Source: Flavobacteriales bacterium UBA6693 (GTDB taxonomy: Bacteria; Bacteroidota; Bacteroidia; Flavobacteriales; Weeksellaceae). From it: 64,000 nt of DNA. Positions 50,394 through 58,781 of this stretch are shown here, piece by piece. The stretch is taken from assembly GCA_002454815.1 (NCBI GenBank), contig DKJL01000017.1, positions 28,902 through 92,901 on the forward strand, written 5' to 3'. The number at the start of each line of letters is the position of its first letter. Within the stretch, counting starts at the first letter, position 1. The notes beneath the pieces were generated by a model. The model saw nothing but the letters and a program-made list of their open reading frames with translations. It was not told the origin of the DNA and searched no databases. A program made the translations under genes and the position numbers.

Positions 50394-52805
50394 TTAATAT
50401 CTGAAAATCAAACCGGCGCCGAAGCCGTATTCACTCTCATAGTTGGTGGAGATGGATAGCCATTTCTGCACGATATAATTCAGTCCGAATCCAAATTCCT
50501 GGTCAGAATTAACCGAGAAACTTCCGCGTATTCTCGGCGAAATAGGGATTCCTTCCCGGCCCAGTTCCAAACGAACTTTACCGGTGTGATCTACATTGGC
50601 GTCGGCCACAATCAAAAACGGCAGAATATACTGAATCCCTGCGATTGCAACATTTTCACTGTCTGGTCTTACCTTCTGACCAAACCAGGTTTCAGAAGCA
50701 TCGTCCGTTTTTTGCGACCGGAAGCCCACGTACGGCATTGCCCACTGGTATTTCCCCAGGAAACGTCCCACTTTTACAGTACCTTCATAATGATCGAAGC
50801 TGTAATTGCTTTCCAGCTCGTTGACGTTCGTCCATCTAGCGCCCAGCATATTTCTGTTTTCAAATTGAAATCTGTTGGAAGAAACATCGAGCATTGCGGC
50901 AGTATTGAACATTCTGTTCGTGCTGAGAAACTTTTTGTAAGCGGCTTCTTTATCCGGCAACTGCGGATTGAGCGCGGAATTTTCGTAACTGAAAACGCGG
51001 CCCATCCCCGTCATCATGTGGTACAGAATATGGCAATGGAAAAACCAGTCGCCATCCTGGTTCGCCGCAAATTCAAAGGTGACAGTTTCCATCGGTGCTA
51101 CATCCACCACATTTTTGAGCGGCGCGTAATCGCCCTGCGAATTTATCAACCGGAAATCGTGCCCGTGAAGGTGCATCGGGTGGCGCATCATGGAGTTGTT
51201 GTACATCGTAATGCGCAAAACTTCTCCTTTTTTAATTAAAATTTTATCGCTTTCCGTAACGGTTTTATTGTCCAGCGTCCACAGGTAATTGCGCATGTTT
51301 CCTTCCAGTGTGAAATTTAGTTCTTTCACATTTTCGGTAGGCAAGATGGTTTTGTGCTGAGATTTCAGCATATTATAATTCAAGCGCTTGATGGTTTTTT
51401 CATCGCCCGACGCCATATCATGCATGCTGTGATCAATTTCGGAATGGTCTGCAGCCGGAGCTTTTATATCCATCTTACTGTGATCCGTTTTGGCATCAGG
51501 TTTTATGTCCGTTTCATGATTCATCTTGTCATCGGAAGAGCCGGAACCCATCATTTCGTTCATATGGTTCATAGTCGCCATGCGCTGGCTTTTCGGCAAT
51601 TCGGGATACATTACTTCATTCATATCCATCACCTGATTTCCCATTTTCATGGTCATCGGTTTCATATCGCCGCTCATCTTCATCATACCGTTCATCATTT
51701 TCATTCCTTCGAAAAGCATGAGTTTGGGCAGCGTAGGCGCTTTTATGCGCTCGCCATCTCCTAACCAAAGTGAAGCATGGCCCTGACGGTCCTCCGAGGT
51801 GGCACGGAATTCAAAACTTTTATTTGCCGGAATAGTGACTTCAATGTCATAGGTTTCGGAAACACCGATAATCAGGCGGTCTACTTCAACGGGCTCAACT
51901 CTGTTACCATCGCTGCCGATCACCGTAAATTTGCCGCCGCCAAAGTTTAACCAAAAATAAGACGACGAGCCGCCGTTGGCTACCCGCAAGCGTACACGGT
52001 CGCCTGCCTTCAGGTTCTTGTAATCGGAAGAAATTTCGCCGTTGATCAGGAAGTTATTGTAATACACGTCGCTTACGTCCATAGCCTCCATGCGCTTCCA
52101 TTCGTTCAGAAGTTTGGTGCCTAGATGTCCGGCTTTCGCGGCTTCGGTATAGCTTTGCGTGGTTCCTTTTTTGATACCCCACCATTCCGTTTGATCCATG
52201 TGAAGCCTGCGCATCACCTGATTCGGATCTTCATCGGTCCATTCACCCAAAAGCACAGGGATATCAGCGTCGAAATGATCATCGGGCTGATTTTCTCTTT
52301 TGTTAAAAACCAATATGCCGTTCATCCCAATCTGCTCTTGTGTTCCTTCGTGGGAATGGTACCAATAGGTACCGTTCTGCGAAATCCGGAATTTGTAAAG
52401 ATGCGTTTCGCCTGGCCTTACTTCTTTGGTAGTGAGGTAAGGTACCCCATCCATCTCATTAGGCAAAATCACACCATGCCAATGCAAACCGGCATTTACT
52501 TTCAGCTGATTGTGCAGATAAATTTCCGCCGTATCACCTTCCGTAAAATAAAGTGTAGGTGCCTGCAGTTTTCCGTTGGTTGCAATGGCGTGGGCAGGTT
52601 TGCCCGTAAAATTAACGAGTGTATCTCTTACATACAGATCATAGCGAACGGTTTTTCCGCCAAAAGATATTTTATCATCAGAGGTTTCTTTTGCCGCCGG
52701 CTTGTGATTGCCATGCATTGTGTGATTCTGAGAAAAGGCCTGTACTGAAAACAACATTAACAATAAATACGCTGACGTCCGGAAATTAATTTTTTTATTT
52801 TTCAT
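50394..52805 (-). CDS. Multicopper oxidase with Met/His-rich insert and beta-barrel-like C-terminus
   Basis: An 803-residue exported copper oxidase of the CopA type. Signal peptide about 1-25. Copper sites: HWHG (108-111), YWYHSH (147-152), MHLHGHDF and FHCHILYHMMTGM (toward residue 600), so all three types of copper site are present. Between the cupredoxin domains (about 365-470) is a stretch very rich in Met and His (MMNGMMKMSGDMKPM, DHSKMDIKAPAADHSEIDH) that probably binds Cu(I). From about residue 625 the protein continues for some 180 residues in alternating aromatic strands ending GAGLIFRY, resembling outer-membrane CopB. This suggests a CopA-CopB fusion. It overlaps the upstream DUF305 gene by 11 bases. 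Confidence 0.88.
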   Translation of the reverse strand: MKNKKINFRTSAYLLLMLFSVQAFSQNHTMHGNHKPAAKETSDDKISFGGKTVRYDLYVRDTLVNFTGKPAHAIATNGKLQAPTLYFTEGDTAEIYLHNQLKVNAGLHWHGVILPNEMDGVPYLTTKEVRPGETHLYKFRISQNGTYWYHSHEGTQEQIGMNGILVFNKRENQPDDHFDADIPVLLGEWTDEDPNQVMRRLHMDQTEWWGIKKGTTQSYTEAAKAGHLGTKLLNEWKRMEAMDVSDVYYNNFLINGEISSDYKNLKAGDRVRLRVANGGSSSYFWLNFGGGKFTVIGSDGNRVEPVEVDRLIIGVSETYDIEVTIPANKSFEFRATSEDRQGHASLWLGDGERIKAPTLPKLMLFEGMKMMNGMMKMSGDMKPMTMKMGNQVMDMNEVMYPELPKSQRMATMNHMNEMMGSGSSDDKMNHETDIKPDAKTDHSKMDIKAPAADHSEIDHSMHDMASGDEKTIKRLNYNMLKSQHKTILPTENVKELNFTLEGNMRNYLWTLDNKTVTESDKILIKKGEVLRITMYNNSMMRHPMHLHGHDFRLINSQGDYAPLKNVVDVAPMETVTFEFAANQDGDWFFHCHILYHMMTGMGRVFSYENSALNPQLPDKEAAYKKFLSTNRMFNTAAMLDVSSNRFQFENRNMLGARWTNVNELESNYSFDHYEGTVKVGRFLGKYQWAMPYVGFRSQKTDDASETWFGQKVRPDSENVAIAGIQYILPFLIVADANVDHTGKVRLELGREGIPISPRIRGSFSVNSDQEFGFGLNYIVQKWLSISTNYESEYGFGAGLIFRY

Positions 52806-53280
52806 TTTCCAGTTTTTTGATCAGTGCTTTCATTTCAAGGATTTCTTTGCGCTGCGCCTCGATAATGCGTTCTGCCAGATCTTTCACTTCAGGATCTTTA
52901 ATGTCGGCACGTTCGCTGGTTAAAATGGCAATCGAGTGATGCGGAATCATGGCACGCATCCATAAAAGATCATCGACAGGTTTTTGCGCGCGGACTAAAT
53001 AAAGCGAGCCGAAAGACAGCACCAAACTTCCGATGACAATGGCCAGATTATTTTTCCTGTTTTTATACATTTTCAGCATAAAACCTAACATAATGAGCGC
53101 CATACTTGCAATCATCAGACAAGTCATATAAAATCGGGTAAGGCTGAAATAAACGTGATCCAGCTCATAAGTATTGAAGTACATCACCACATGCATCACA
53201 ATAAAAGAGGCAGCAAGCATGAGGAAAAACTTCGGATACGGATTCACGTTTTTCTTATTTGGATCTGAGTTGGTATTCAT
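52795..53280 (-). CDS. Membrane-anchored DUF305 protein
   Basis: The ATG at 53280 gives a 161-residue protein with three transmembrane helices (FFLMLAASFIVMHVVMYF, FYMTCLMIASMALIMLGFM, LAIVIGSLVLSFGSLYLV) followed by a short DUF305 domain with LLWMRAMIPHHSIAILTSER and a helical end. DUF305 proteins often accompany copper genes and may bind metal through the MIPHH motif. The stop overlaps the multicopper oxidase start by 11 bases, so the two are translationally coupled. Confidence 0.85.
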   Translation of the reverse strand: MNTNSDPNKKNVNPYPKFFLMLAASFIVMHVVMYFNTYELDHVYFSLTRFYMTCLMIASMALIMLGFMLKMYKNRKNNLAIVIGSLVLSFGSLYLVRAQKPVDDLLWMRAMIPHHSIAILTSERADIKDPEVKDLAERIIEAQRKEILEMKALIKKLENEK

Positions 53281-53385
53281 AATAAAAAAGTAAAAAAGGT
53301 TGAAATTACTAAAATCGATACGCTCCACTTCCTTTCAGGATTGAAGTGCAAAGACGAGATAAATAAATGCAGGGAAAATCTGGCC

Positions 53386-53856
53386 TTATTTCAGGACTTT
53401 TTTAACGCTTCCGCATTTCAGCATAGCGCTGCCGTAGTAAGGATTTCGGATTTCTTTCTCAGCGCTCAGCCATGAGGCATCAGCCATAGGGCAATATTGC
53501 AGATAAATCTCGTCATTGGCGAGTTTGAACTGTTCAGCCAAAATCATCATATTCTTGGAAAGTCCTTTGAAAGAGGACCGCTGCGCTTCAATGCTGCGGC
53601 TTTCTGCGATTTTGGTGGCAGCGCTGCGCAAAACATTTTGATTCCCTTCCGACACTACTTTATAGTCGATCATCGAAACAGATTTAATGAAAGCGTCAGC
53701 AGCTTTTGAAGCCTGATCAGAATTGTCGGCAGCCAAAGCGGTTTTTATTCCTAAATAATTCTGATAAATCTTGGCAACAGAAACGTCACTCGTCTGTGCA
53801 GATATAGTAAGGATAGAAAATACAGAAAGTAGTGTGGTGAAAATTAATTTTTTCAT
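53386..53856 (-). CDS. DUF3347 domain protein
   Basis: A 156-residue exported protein. The ATG at 53856 gives a signal peptide (MKKLIFTTLLSVFSILTISAQ) and the upstream extension is rejected. The mature part has IYQNYLGIKTALAADNSDQA and the C-terminal YLQYCPMADASWLSAEKEI and SAMLKCGSVKKVL, the Cys/Met pattern of DUF3347, a family seen in CusB-like and other copper-efflux contexts. It probably binds copper in the periplasm. It is 105 bases upstream of the DUF305-oxidase pair. Confidence 0.85.
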   Translation of the reverse strand: MKKLIFTTLLSVFSILTISAQTSDVSVAKIYQNYLGIKTALAADNSDQASKAADAFIKSVSMIDYKVVSEGNQNVLRSAATKIAESRSIEAQRSSFKGLSKNMMILAEQFKLANDEIYLQYCPMADASWLSAEKEIRNPYYGSAMLKCGSVKKVLK

Positions 53857-53952
53857 TGTAATAATTTTAGTTTGTTTAAAATAGAAAAAGCATTCAACAG
53901 TTACTGAACGCGGGAATTGATCATTCGTCGGACGAAAAATGATCAAGCTATT

Positions 53953-54330
53953 CTAAATTCTAAAATTACAGTGGGTGATAAAAAGCGGAAGTTGCGGTTT
54001 TTCCGGCGGCGCGTTGATGTGAACTGAAAAATCATTTCGCAAAACAAGCGGCGCGGCAAAGGCAACGAATCCCGGTTGCGGAAGCAGGGCTGCCAGCGGA
54101 GCATGGTTAATTAAAGTAATATCCGCCTTTTGCGCCACATCAGTCTTTAAAATTTTGACTTCGCTGCTACAGCAATCTTTATTTCCGTCGGTACCGCAAA
54201 TATCACAGCTAGTGTGGGCGGAATCGGTAGAAATTAAAATCTCATCCAAACAGTAATGCACATTGTAAACCATTCCGGAGGAGAATCCGAAATAGAAAAC
54301 GGTGAACATAATGGCCAGAAACTTTTTCAA
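53953..54330 (-). CDS. HYC_CC_PP family protein
   Basis: A 125-residue small exported protein with a hydrophobic N-terminus, then VHYCLDEIL (the HYC motif), CGTDGNKDCCSSE (the CC motif) and APPEKPQLPLF (the PP motif), which define the family. Several Cys suggest metal binding. The start is a TTG at 54330; no ATG is available, and a -7 box at 54356-54349 leaves a leader of about 12 bases, which supports it. Function is unknown, but members occur beside copper genes as here. Confidence 0.85.
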   Translation of the reverse strand: MKKFLAIMFTVFYFGFSSGMVYNVHYCLDEILISTDSAHTSCDICGTDGNKDCCSSEVKILKTDVAQKADITLINHAPLAALLPQPGFVAFAAPLVLRNDFSVHINAPPEKPQLPLFITHCNFRI

Positions 54331-54348
54331 TTTGCTATAGATCTTTCA

Positions 54349-54356
54349 CAAAGATA
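54349..54356 (-). promoter_or_regulatory. -7 box of the HYC_CC_PP gene
   Basis: Reads TATCTTTG on the minus strand, a perfect TAnnTTTG. It fixes the TTG at 54330 as the most likely start, since nothing else would fit a short leader. Confidence 0.42.
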
Positions 54357-54430
54357 CAAAATATTAAAATAAAAGATAAGCTGAACATTAGGTCGTTGCC
54401 AGCTGAAATGCTGAAATTCGTCAACCAATC

Positions 54431-54470
54431 AAAATAAAAAAAGGACCGGTAAAAACTTACCAATCCTTTT
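54431..54470 (-). terminator. Terminator of the azurin gene
   Basis: An interrupted stem, GGACCGGTAA pairing with TTACCAATCC, around AAAC. On the minus strand it is followed by TTTTTTTATTTT. The azurin stop is 32 bases upstream. Confidence 0.7.
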
Positions 54471-54501
54471 GTGATTATTTAAAAAAATACTTTTTTAAAA
54501 T

Positions 54502-55017
54502 TTACTTTACGTTGAATTTCCCTTTCATCATAGAGTAATGTCCTGGGAATGAGCAAAGGAAATCATAAGTTCCTTTTTCCGGCGCTTGGAAAGTTATTGT
54601 GTCGCTTTCGCCGCCGCCTAGAAGCTTCGTATTTGCGATAATATCGCTGTCACCTTGTGGAATATAATCAGTTTCCCGTGCTTTCGATGCTTCTTCTTCA
54701 AATTTATCAAGATCGGTACCTTTATTTAAAAGTACAAAGTTGTGCCCCATTGATGCTTTTGGCATCGTTCCCACATGGTTTAAAGTCAGAACTACGGTTT
54801 GGCCTTCGTAAACGTCGATCTGCGAAAGGTCATACTGCATCTTATCATTGCCATTCAGTGTGATGTTGATGGTGTCTTGTTTCGCTGCATCATCCGTTAC
54901 TGCTTCTACGGGCGCATCTGCTACAACATCGTTGGTCTCCGTCTTATTACAGGAAACTAAAAGTGTTGCACTCATTGATAACAAAAGTAAAGTGGACTTG
55001 ATTTTAAAATATTTCAT
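54502..55017 (-). CDS. azu: Azurin (lipoprotein)
   Basis: A 171-residue type 1 copper protein that shuttles electrons in the periplasm. It begins MKYFKIKSTLLLLSMSATLL with lipobox VSC, then an acidic linker. Copper ligands are the His of SMGHNFVLL (about 103-111) and Cys, His and Met in CSFPGHYSMMKGKF near the C-terminus. The ATG at 55017 is preferred to the in-frame TTG at 55035, which overlaps the -7 box. It heads the copper block and has the best promoter in the window. Confidence 0.95.
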   Translation of the reverse strand: MKYFKIKSTLLLLSMSATLLVSCNKTETNDVVADAPVEAVTDDAAKQDTINITLNGNDKMQYDLSQIDVYEGQTVVLTLNHVGTMPKASMGHNFVLLNKGTDLDKFEEEASKARETDYIPQGDSDIIANTKLLGGGESDTITFQAPEKGTYDFLCSFPGHYSMMKGKFNVK

Positions 55018-55032
55018 TTTGTTTATTTTGAA

Positions 55033-55064
55033 CAAATATAAGCAATCAATAGCACAAAGTCAAA
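55033..55064 (-). promoter_or_regulatory. Promoter of the azurin gene
   Basis: On the minus strand TTTG (55064-55061), exactly 20 bases, then TATATTTG (55040-55033): a perfect match to TTTG-N20-TAnnTTTG. It shows that azurin is transcribed on its own and excludes the TTG start at 55035. Confidence 0.75.
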
Positions 55065-55136
55065 TAACAATGTGTCTGATAGACAGAACTTATCATTTTC
55101 CGTTCGTAATAGAAACCGTGAAATGGATCTTGTTTG

Positions 55137-56003
55137 TCAGGAAATATCGGCCGCTTTTTTCTCGTAAAATGTAGTCGCAATACCAGCCAAAATAACGACG
55201 CTGCCGATCATCTGCGTTCCGGTAATATTTTCATTAACAAAAACAGCCGCCAGGATAGTCGCGAAAATAGCCTGACTTAATAAACTTAAGGAAACCCGCG
55301 TTGCACGCATCTTTTGGGTTGAATAACTGATCAGCAGCCAGGCAATCAGTTGGCAGACGATTCCCTGAACGAAAAGTGAAATCCAGGCCGGCCCGGAAAA
55401 TCCAAAAAAAGGCTCGCCGAAGCCCAAGTTAATCACCAATAAGAAAATCGTGCTGCAGAGCATGCTGTAAGAAATAAAGGTGATGACTTCCATTTTTTCC
55501 AGAACTTTTTTGCTGGTCAATATATAAAGCGCGTACAGAACTCCGGAAAGCAGAGCCAGAAAAAACGCACCGTCCAGCTGCAGATTCAAGATCGTGTCGA
55601 TGCCCACAAAGATGCTCATGCCCACCAGCGCGATCAGCGTTCCCAACCAGAAACTCTTTCGCGGGCGGAAATTTAAAAACAATAAAGAAATAATGCCAAC
55701 CCAGATCGGCGAAAGATTAGTAAGCAAAGTCGCCTGCGTGGCAGAAGAACCCTGTATAGAAATATTCCAGACGGCAATATCTGAAGCGAATAGAATCCCA
55801 CAGATCGCGATGGGCAAAAGTGTTGTGAAGCTTTCAAGTTGTAATTTTCCTTTGTAAAGTGCGTACGGAAAAAGAAGGGCAGTGGCGATCGCCATGCGGT
55901 AAAACGCCGAGGTCAGGCCCGAGGTCAAACCCATCCGAACGATGACCGGGAAAATCGAGATGCAGAGAATCCCTATGAATAAAGCAATCCTTGGTTTTGT
56001 CAC
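55137..56003 (-). CDS. EamA-family transporter (DMT superfamily)
   Basis: A 288-residue protein with ten transmembrane helices in two EamA repeats (for example ATALLFPYALYKGKLQ and the second repeat from about residue 150). Such transporters export amino acids or metabolites; the substrate is unknown. The start is a GTG at 56003. It is the last gene of the minus-strand run that begins with HMG-CoA reductase, 15 bases after the SMR gene. Confidence 0.9.
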   Translation of the reverse strand: MTKPRIALFIGILCISIFPVIVRMGLTSGLTSAFYRMAIATALLFPYALYKGKLQLESFTTLLPIAICGILFASDIAVWNISIQGSSATQATLLTNLSPIWVGIISLLFLNFRPRKSFWLGTLIALVGMSIFVGIDTILNLQLDGAFFLALLSGVLYALYILTSKKVLEKMEVITFISYSMLCSTIFLLVINLGFGEPFFGFSGPAWISLFVQGIVCQLIAWLLISYSTQKMRATRVSLSLLSQAIFATILAAVFVNENITGTQMIGSVVILAGIATTFYEKKAADIS

Positions 56004-56018
56004 TGCGCGAATTTTAAA

Positions 56019-56348
56019 TTAATGTGAAGCAGTTTTAGAAAAAAAGTTGAGAATTACGACACCGGAAACAATCAGTGTTATGCCGAGGATGGCCGCAAAA
56101 TCAAGTTTTTCTTTGAAAATAATGACTGAGATCAGCGTCGTTAATACGATGCCCAAGCCGCCCCAGATCGCGTAGGCAAAACCAAGATTAATGGTTTTCA
56201 GCGACAACGAAAAAAAGTAAAAACAAACCGCATAGGAAACGACAACTACCGCGCTCGGAATGATTTTGGAAAAACCATCGGAAATCTTCAGAAAGCTGGA
56301 TCCGATCACCTCAAAAATGATGGCTAAAGCAAGAAAGAGATATTTCAT
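56019..56348 (-). CDS. SMR-family multidrug efflux protein
   Basis: A 109-residue protein with four transmembrane helices. YLFLALAIIFEVIGSSFLKIS contains the essential membrane Glu (about residue 13), and FAYAIWGGLGIVLTTLISVIIFKE is the conserved third to fourth helix of the small multidrug resistance family. It functions as a dimer with inverted topology, exporting cationic drugs or guanidinium. The neighbouring genes give no hint of the substrate. Confidence 0.93.
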   Translation of the reverse strand: MKYLFLALAIIFEVIGSSFLKISDGFSKIIPSAVVVVSYAVCFYFFSLSLKTINLGFAYAIWGGLGIVLTTLISVIIFKEKLDFAAILGITLIVSGVVILNFFSKTASH

Positions 56349-56383
56349 GTTTTATTTAAAAATAGTAATCACTGGCAAAAACG

Positions 56384-56644
56384 TCAATAGTTTCTTCCTA
56401 CGTCACGGCAGATCTCGAGATATTCCGGCGGCATTTTGGAAAACATTCCTTCTTCATAATATTCGTCCGAATGAGGAATATAAAGGCTGTATTTTTTGCC
56501 CAGAGGAATTAACGGAATGAAAAACAGTTCAAAATAATTTCTGTAGATCGTGATAATGGCGTTCACTTCCAGCCCGTTCTTCCTAATCTTCCGGTTTTCC
56601 TTGCCGATCATCTTTTTGTTTAAACCAAAAACGAAGAAAAACAT
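56384..56644 (-). CDS. Small hypothetical protein (zinc-ribbon-15-like without Cys)
   Basis: An 86-residue protein starting MFFFVFGLNKK with a helical hydrophobic patch (YFELFFIPLIPLGKKYSLYI) and an acidic C-terminus with one Cys. The first residues and the IPLIPLGKKY segment recall zinc-ribbon-15 family proteins, but the CxxC pairs are missing. It is 3 bases before DUF423 ends and thus in the same transcript. Confidence 0.6.
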   Translation of the reverse strand: MFFFVFGLNKKMIGKENRKIRKNGLEVNAIITIYRNYFELFFIPLIPLGKKYSLYIPHSDEYYEEGMFSKMPPEYLEICRDVGRNY

Positions 56645-56647
56645 TTG

Positions 56648-57031
56648 CTATTTATTTTTAACGAAATAAAAGATGAGCATCGCCCAGGAAATAATCATCA
56701 GTAAACCACCCAAAGGGGTGACGGGCCCGATAAATTTTGACGGAATCGCGGCAACTTCACTGAATGCAAGTAGATAAATACTGACCGAAAAGATGAAAGT
56801 TCCGGCGATCATTAAGATGGAAATCCAGCGCTCAGCCGGGGTTTCAAATTTTAAAATATACCCTACGATCAGTAAAAATAGGGCGGAATACATTTGGTAT
56901 TTAACGCCGGTTTCAAAGCTCGCAAGCTTGTCGACGGAAATAATTTTTTTCAGTGCATGCGCGCCAAAAGCGCCTAAGATAACGGAAATAAAGCCGTACA
57001 CGGCGCCGATAATTAAGGTGGTATTTTTCAT
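56648..57031 (-). CDS. DUF423 membrane protein
   Basis: A 127-residue protein with four transmembrane helices. The N-terminal IIGAVYGFISVILGAFGAHALKK and the C-terminal FIGPVTPLGGLLMIISWAML are conserved in DUF423 (YgdD-like), whose function is unknown. The ATG at 57031 is 2 bases after the stop codon of the 56-residue gene upstream. The longer open frame to 57109 overlaps that gene and is rejected. Confidence 0.88.
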   Translation of the reverse strand: MKNTTLIIGAVYGFISVILGAFGAHALKKIISVDKLASFETGVKYQMYSALFLLIVGYILKFETPAERWISILMIAGTFIFSVSIYLLAFSEVAAIPSKFIGPVTPLGGLLMIISWAMLIFYFVKNK

Positions 57032-57033
57032 TG

Positions 57034-57204
57034 TTATAATTGTCCGGTTTGATACAGAATGACAAGTTTGCCCAAGATTGACAGCAGGCCGATGGCGATA
57101 AACATCCACGAAAATCTTTTGGATTTAGCGAAGCCGGGATCTTTGGTAACTTTCAAAAAAATACCAAAAAGCAAGATCAAAAATCCTAAAAATAATTGAA
57201 ACAT
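57034..57204 (-). CDS. Small membrane protein of 56 residues
   Basis: A short gene that is easy to miss. It encodes MFQLFLGFLILLFGIFLKVT, a polar loop (KDPGFAKSKRFSW) and a second helix (MFIAIGLLSILGKLVILY), so it should be a two-helix membrane protein. Its ATG directly abuts the stop of HMG-CoA reductase and its TAA is 2 bases before the DUF423 ATG. That tight packing argues that it is real and translated from the same message. I do not recognise the family. Confidence 0.7.
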   Translation of the reverse strand: MFQLFLGFLILLFGIFLKVTKDPGFAKSKRFSWMFIAIGLLSILGKLVILYQTGQL

Positions 57205-58533
57205 TTATTTCGCTCTCATTTTGTTAAACTCCGAAATCACTTCATGATGCGTCACTGTTTTGTCTTTAAAGTAGGTCACGAAATGATTTTTCTCTTCCTC
57301 CGTCGCGCCCAGCTGATTTAATATGTTAAACAAATGCATTTTCATGTGGCCTTTTTGGATGCCGGTGGTCACCAAAGAGCGCAGGGCGCCGAAATTTTGC
57401 GCCAAACCGGAGACCGCCAAAATACTCATCAATTCCTGCGCGGAAGGCTTACCCAAAAGCGCCAGCGAAAATTTCACCAGGGGATGAAGGTTGGTTAAGC
57501 CACCCACAACACCTACGGAAATTGGCAGGTCGATCCAAAAACGGAAAATACCGTTATCGATAGTGCAGTGCGTCAGGCTGGAATATTTGCCGTCCCTCGC
57601 CGCATATGCGTGTGCGCAGGCTTCGGTCGCACGAAAATCGTTTCCGGTGGCGATAACAACGGCGTCCACACCGTTCATAATTCCCTTGTTGTGGGTAGTA
57701 GCGCGGTACGGCTCAATTTCGGCGATAGTCACAGCGCGTTTGAATTTTGTAGCAAATTCCTCGTTGGAGATGCCACTGTCGTCTTTTAACTCTTCAATTT
57801 TACAGGAAACCTCAGCGCGCACGATACAGTCCGGCGTGAAATTCGACAAGATATTCATCACGATCTGCAGCGAGGCTTTTTCTTCGCGTGTAAAATCTTC
57901 TTCTTTTTCAACTTCTTCCTTCAAGGTTTTGCCAAACCGTTCCAGACAGGAATTGATGAAGTTCGCACCCATCGAATCTACGGTATCGAAACTGGCTTTT
58001 AGTTGAAAATAATTTTCGAGGTCCGCGGTTTTATCGATGAGCCGGATATTGAGGATGCCGCCGCCACGGTTGCGCATATTTTTGGTGATGTCTTCCGTGG
58101 CTTCAAGAAGTTTTTTCTTAAGTTTAAAATTAAAGAAATGCAGCATTTTGTGCGGCTCAACATCAAAAATAAAATGCGTGTGTCCCAGTTTTTTGGTATT
58201 GATAATGGTTGTTTTGAAACCGCCTTTATCGATCCAGAACTTCGCAGCTTTGGAGGCCGCAGCAACTACGGAGCTTTCCTCCACAGCCATAGGAAGCGCC
58301 AGCAGTTTGCCATCAATCAGAAAATTGGGCGCAATGCCGTAAGGCATATAAAAATTGGAAATCGTATTCTCGGAAAACTCGTCGTGAAGTTTCTGTATGG
58401 TGCCGTCTTCATTCCAATATTGTTGCAGAATCTGCTCGTAATGGCGATCTTCAGGAAGATATTCATTGATAAGCCAGTCAATTTTTCTTTGTTTGGAAAG
58501 TTTAGAAAATCCTTCAACCGGAGTGTGATTCAT
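57205..58533 (-). CDS. Hydroxymethylglutaryl-CoA reductase (class II)
   Basis: A 442-residue HMG-CoA reductase. GFSKLSKQRKIDWLINEY near the N-terminus, ALPMAVEESSVVAAASKAAKFW (about 91-112, with the catalytic Glu), the HNKGIMNGVDAVVIATGNDFR segment (about 280-300) and a late catalytic His mark the class II bacterial type. It either feeds the mevalonate route to isoprenoids or degrades mevalonate; in flavobacteria the mevalonate route is the usual context. The ATG at 58533 is chosen over an upstream TTG-like extension. It heads a compact minus-strand run. Confidence 0.92.
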   Translation of the reverse strand: MNHTPVEGFSKLSKQRKIDWLINEYLPEDRHYEQILQQYWNEDGTIQKLHDEFSENTISNFYMPYGIAPNFLIDGKLLALPMAVEESSVVAAASKAAKFWIDKGGFKTTIINTKKLGHTHFIFDVEPHKMLHFFNFKLKKKLLEATEDITKNMRNRGGGILNIRLIDKTADLENYFQLKASFDTVDSMGANFINSCLERFGKTLKEEVEKEEDFTREEKASLQIVMNILSNFTPDCIVRAEVSCKIEELKDDSGISNEEFATKFKRAVTIAEIEPYRATTHNKGIMNGVDAVVIATGNDFRATEACAHAYAARDGKYSSLTHCTIDNGIFRFWIDLPISVGVVGGLTNLHPLVKFSLALLGKPSAQELMSILAVSGLAQNFGALRSLVTTGIQKGHMKMHLFNILNQLGATEEEKNHFVTYFKDKTVTHHEVISEFNKMRAK

Positions 58534-58710
58534 AGAAAGAAAATTAGAAAGGTAAAGATAGCGTTTTCGGTTGGAAGCCCGGGTCTTTGTCAAGTTACTA
58601 TTGCACGTAAAAATAATCTTCAAAACCGCAATGTTTTTTTCTGCAAAAAACTTTGATGCAAATTCTTTTTACTTAATCAAAAGACAGACAGGAGATATGC
58701 AAGTTTCCGG

Positions 58711-58750
58711 AAAACAAAAAACGGCCGTCCGCAGAAGCCGTTTTATTTTT
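58711..58750. terminator. Terminator downstream of the GNAT gene
   Basis: AAAACGGC (58718-58725) pairs with GCCGTTTT (58737-58744), A-rich on the left, T-rich on the right. It lies after the GNAT stop codon and before the HMG-CoA reductase promoter. Confidence 0.75.
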
Positions 58751-58781
58751 GAAATGAGAAAAACTTAAAATGCTATGGCGG

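Noticed and set aside
50586..51239. A 217-codon plus-strand frame inside the multicopper oxidase gene
   Set aside because: Antisense shadow of the copper-site and C-terminal regions; no start signal or domain.
58003..58656. A 217-codon plus-strand frame antisense to HMG-CoA reductase
   Set aside because: Shadow frame, rich in Phe and Lys; the minus-strand gene has all catalytic motifs.
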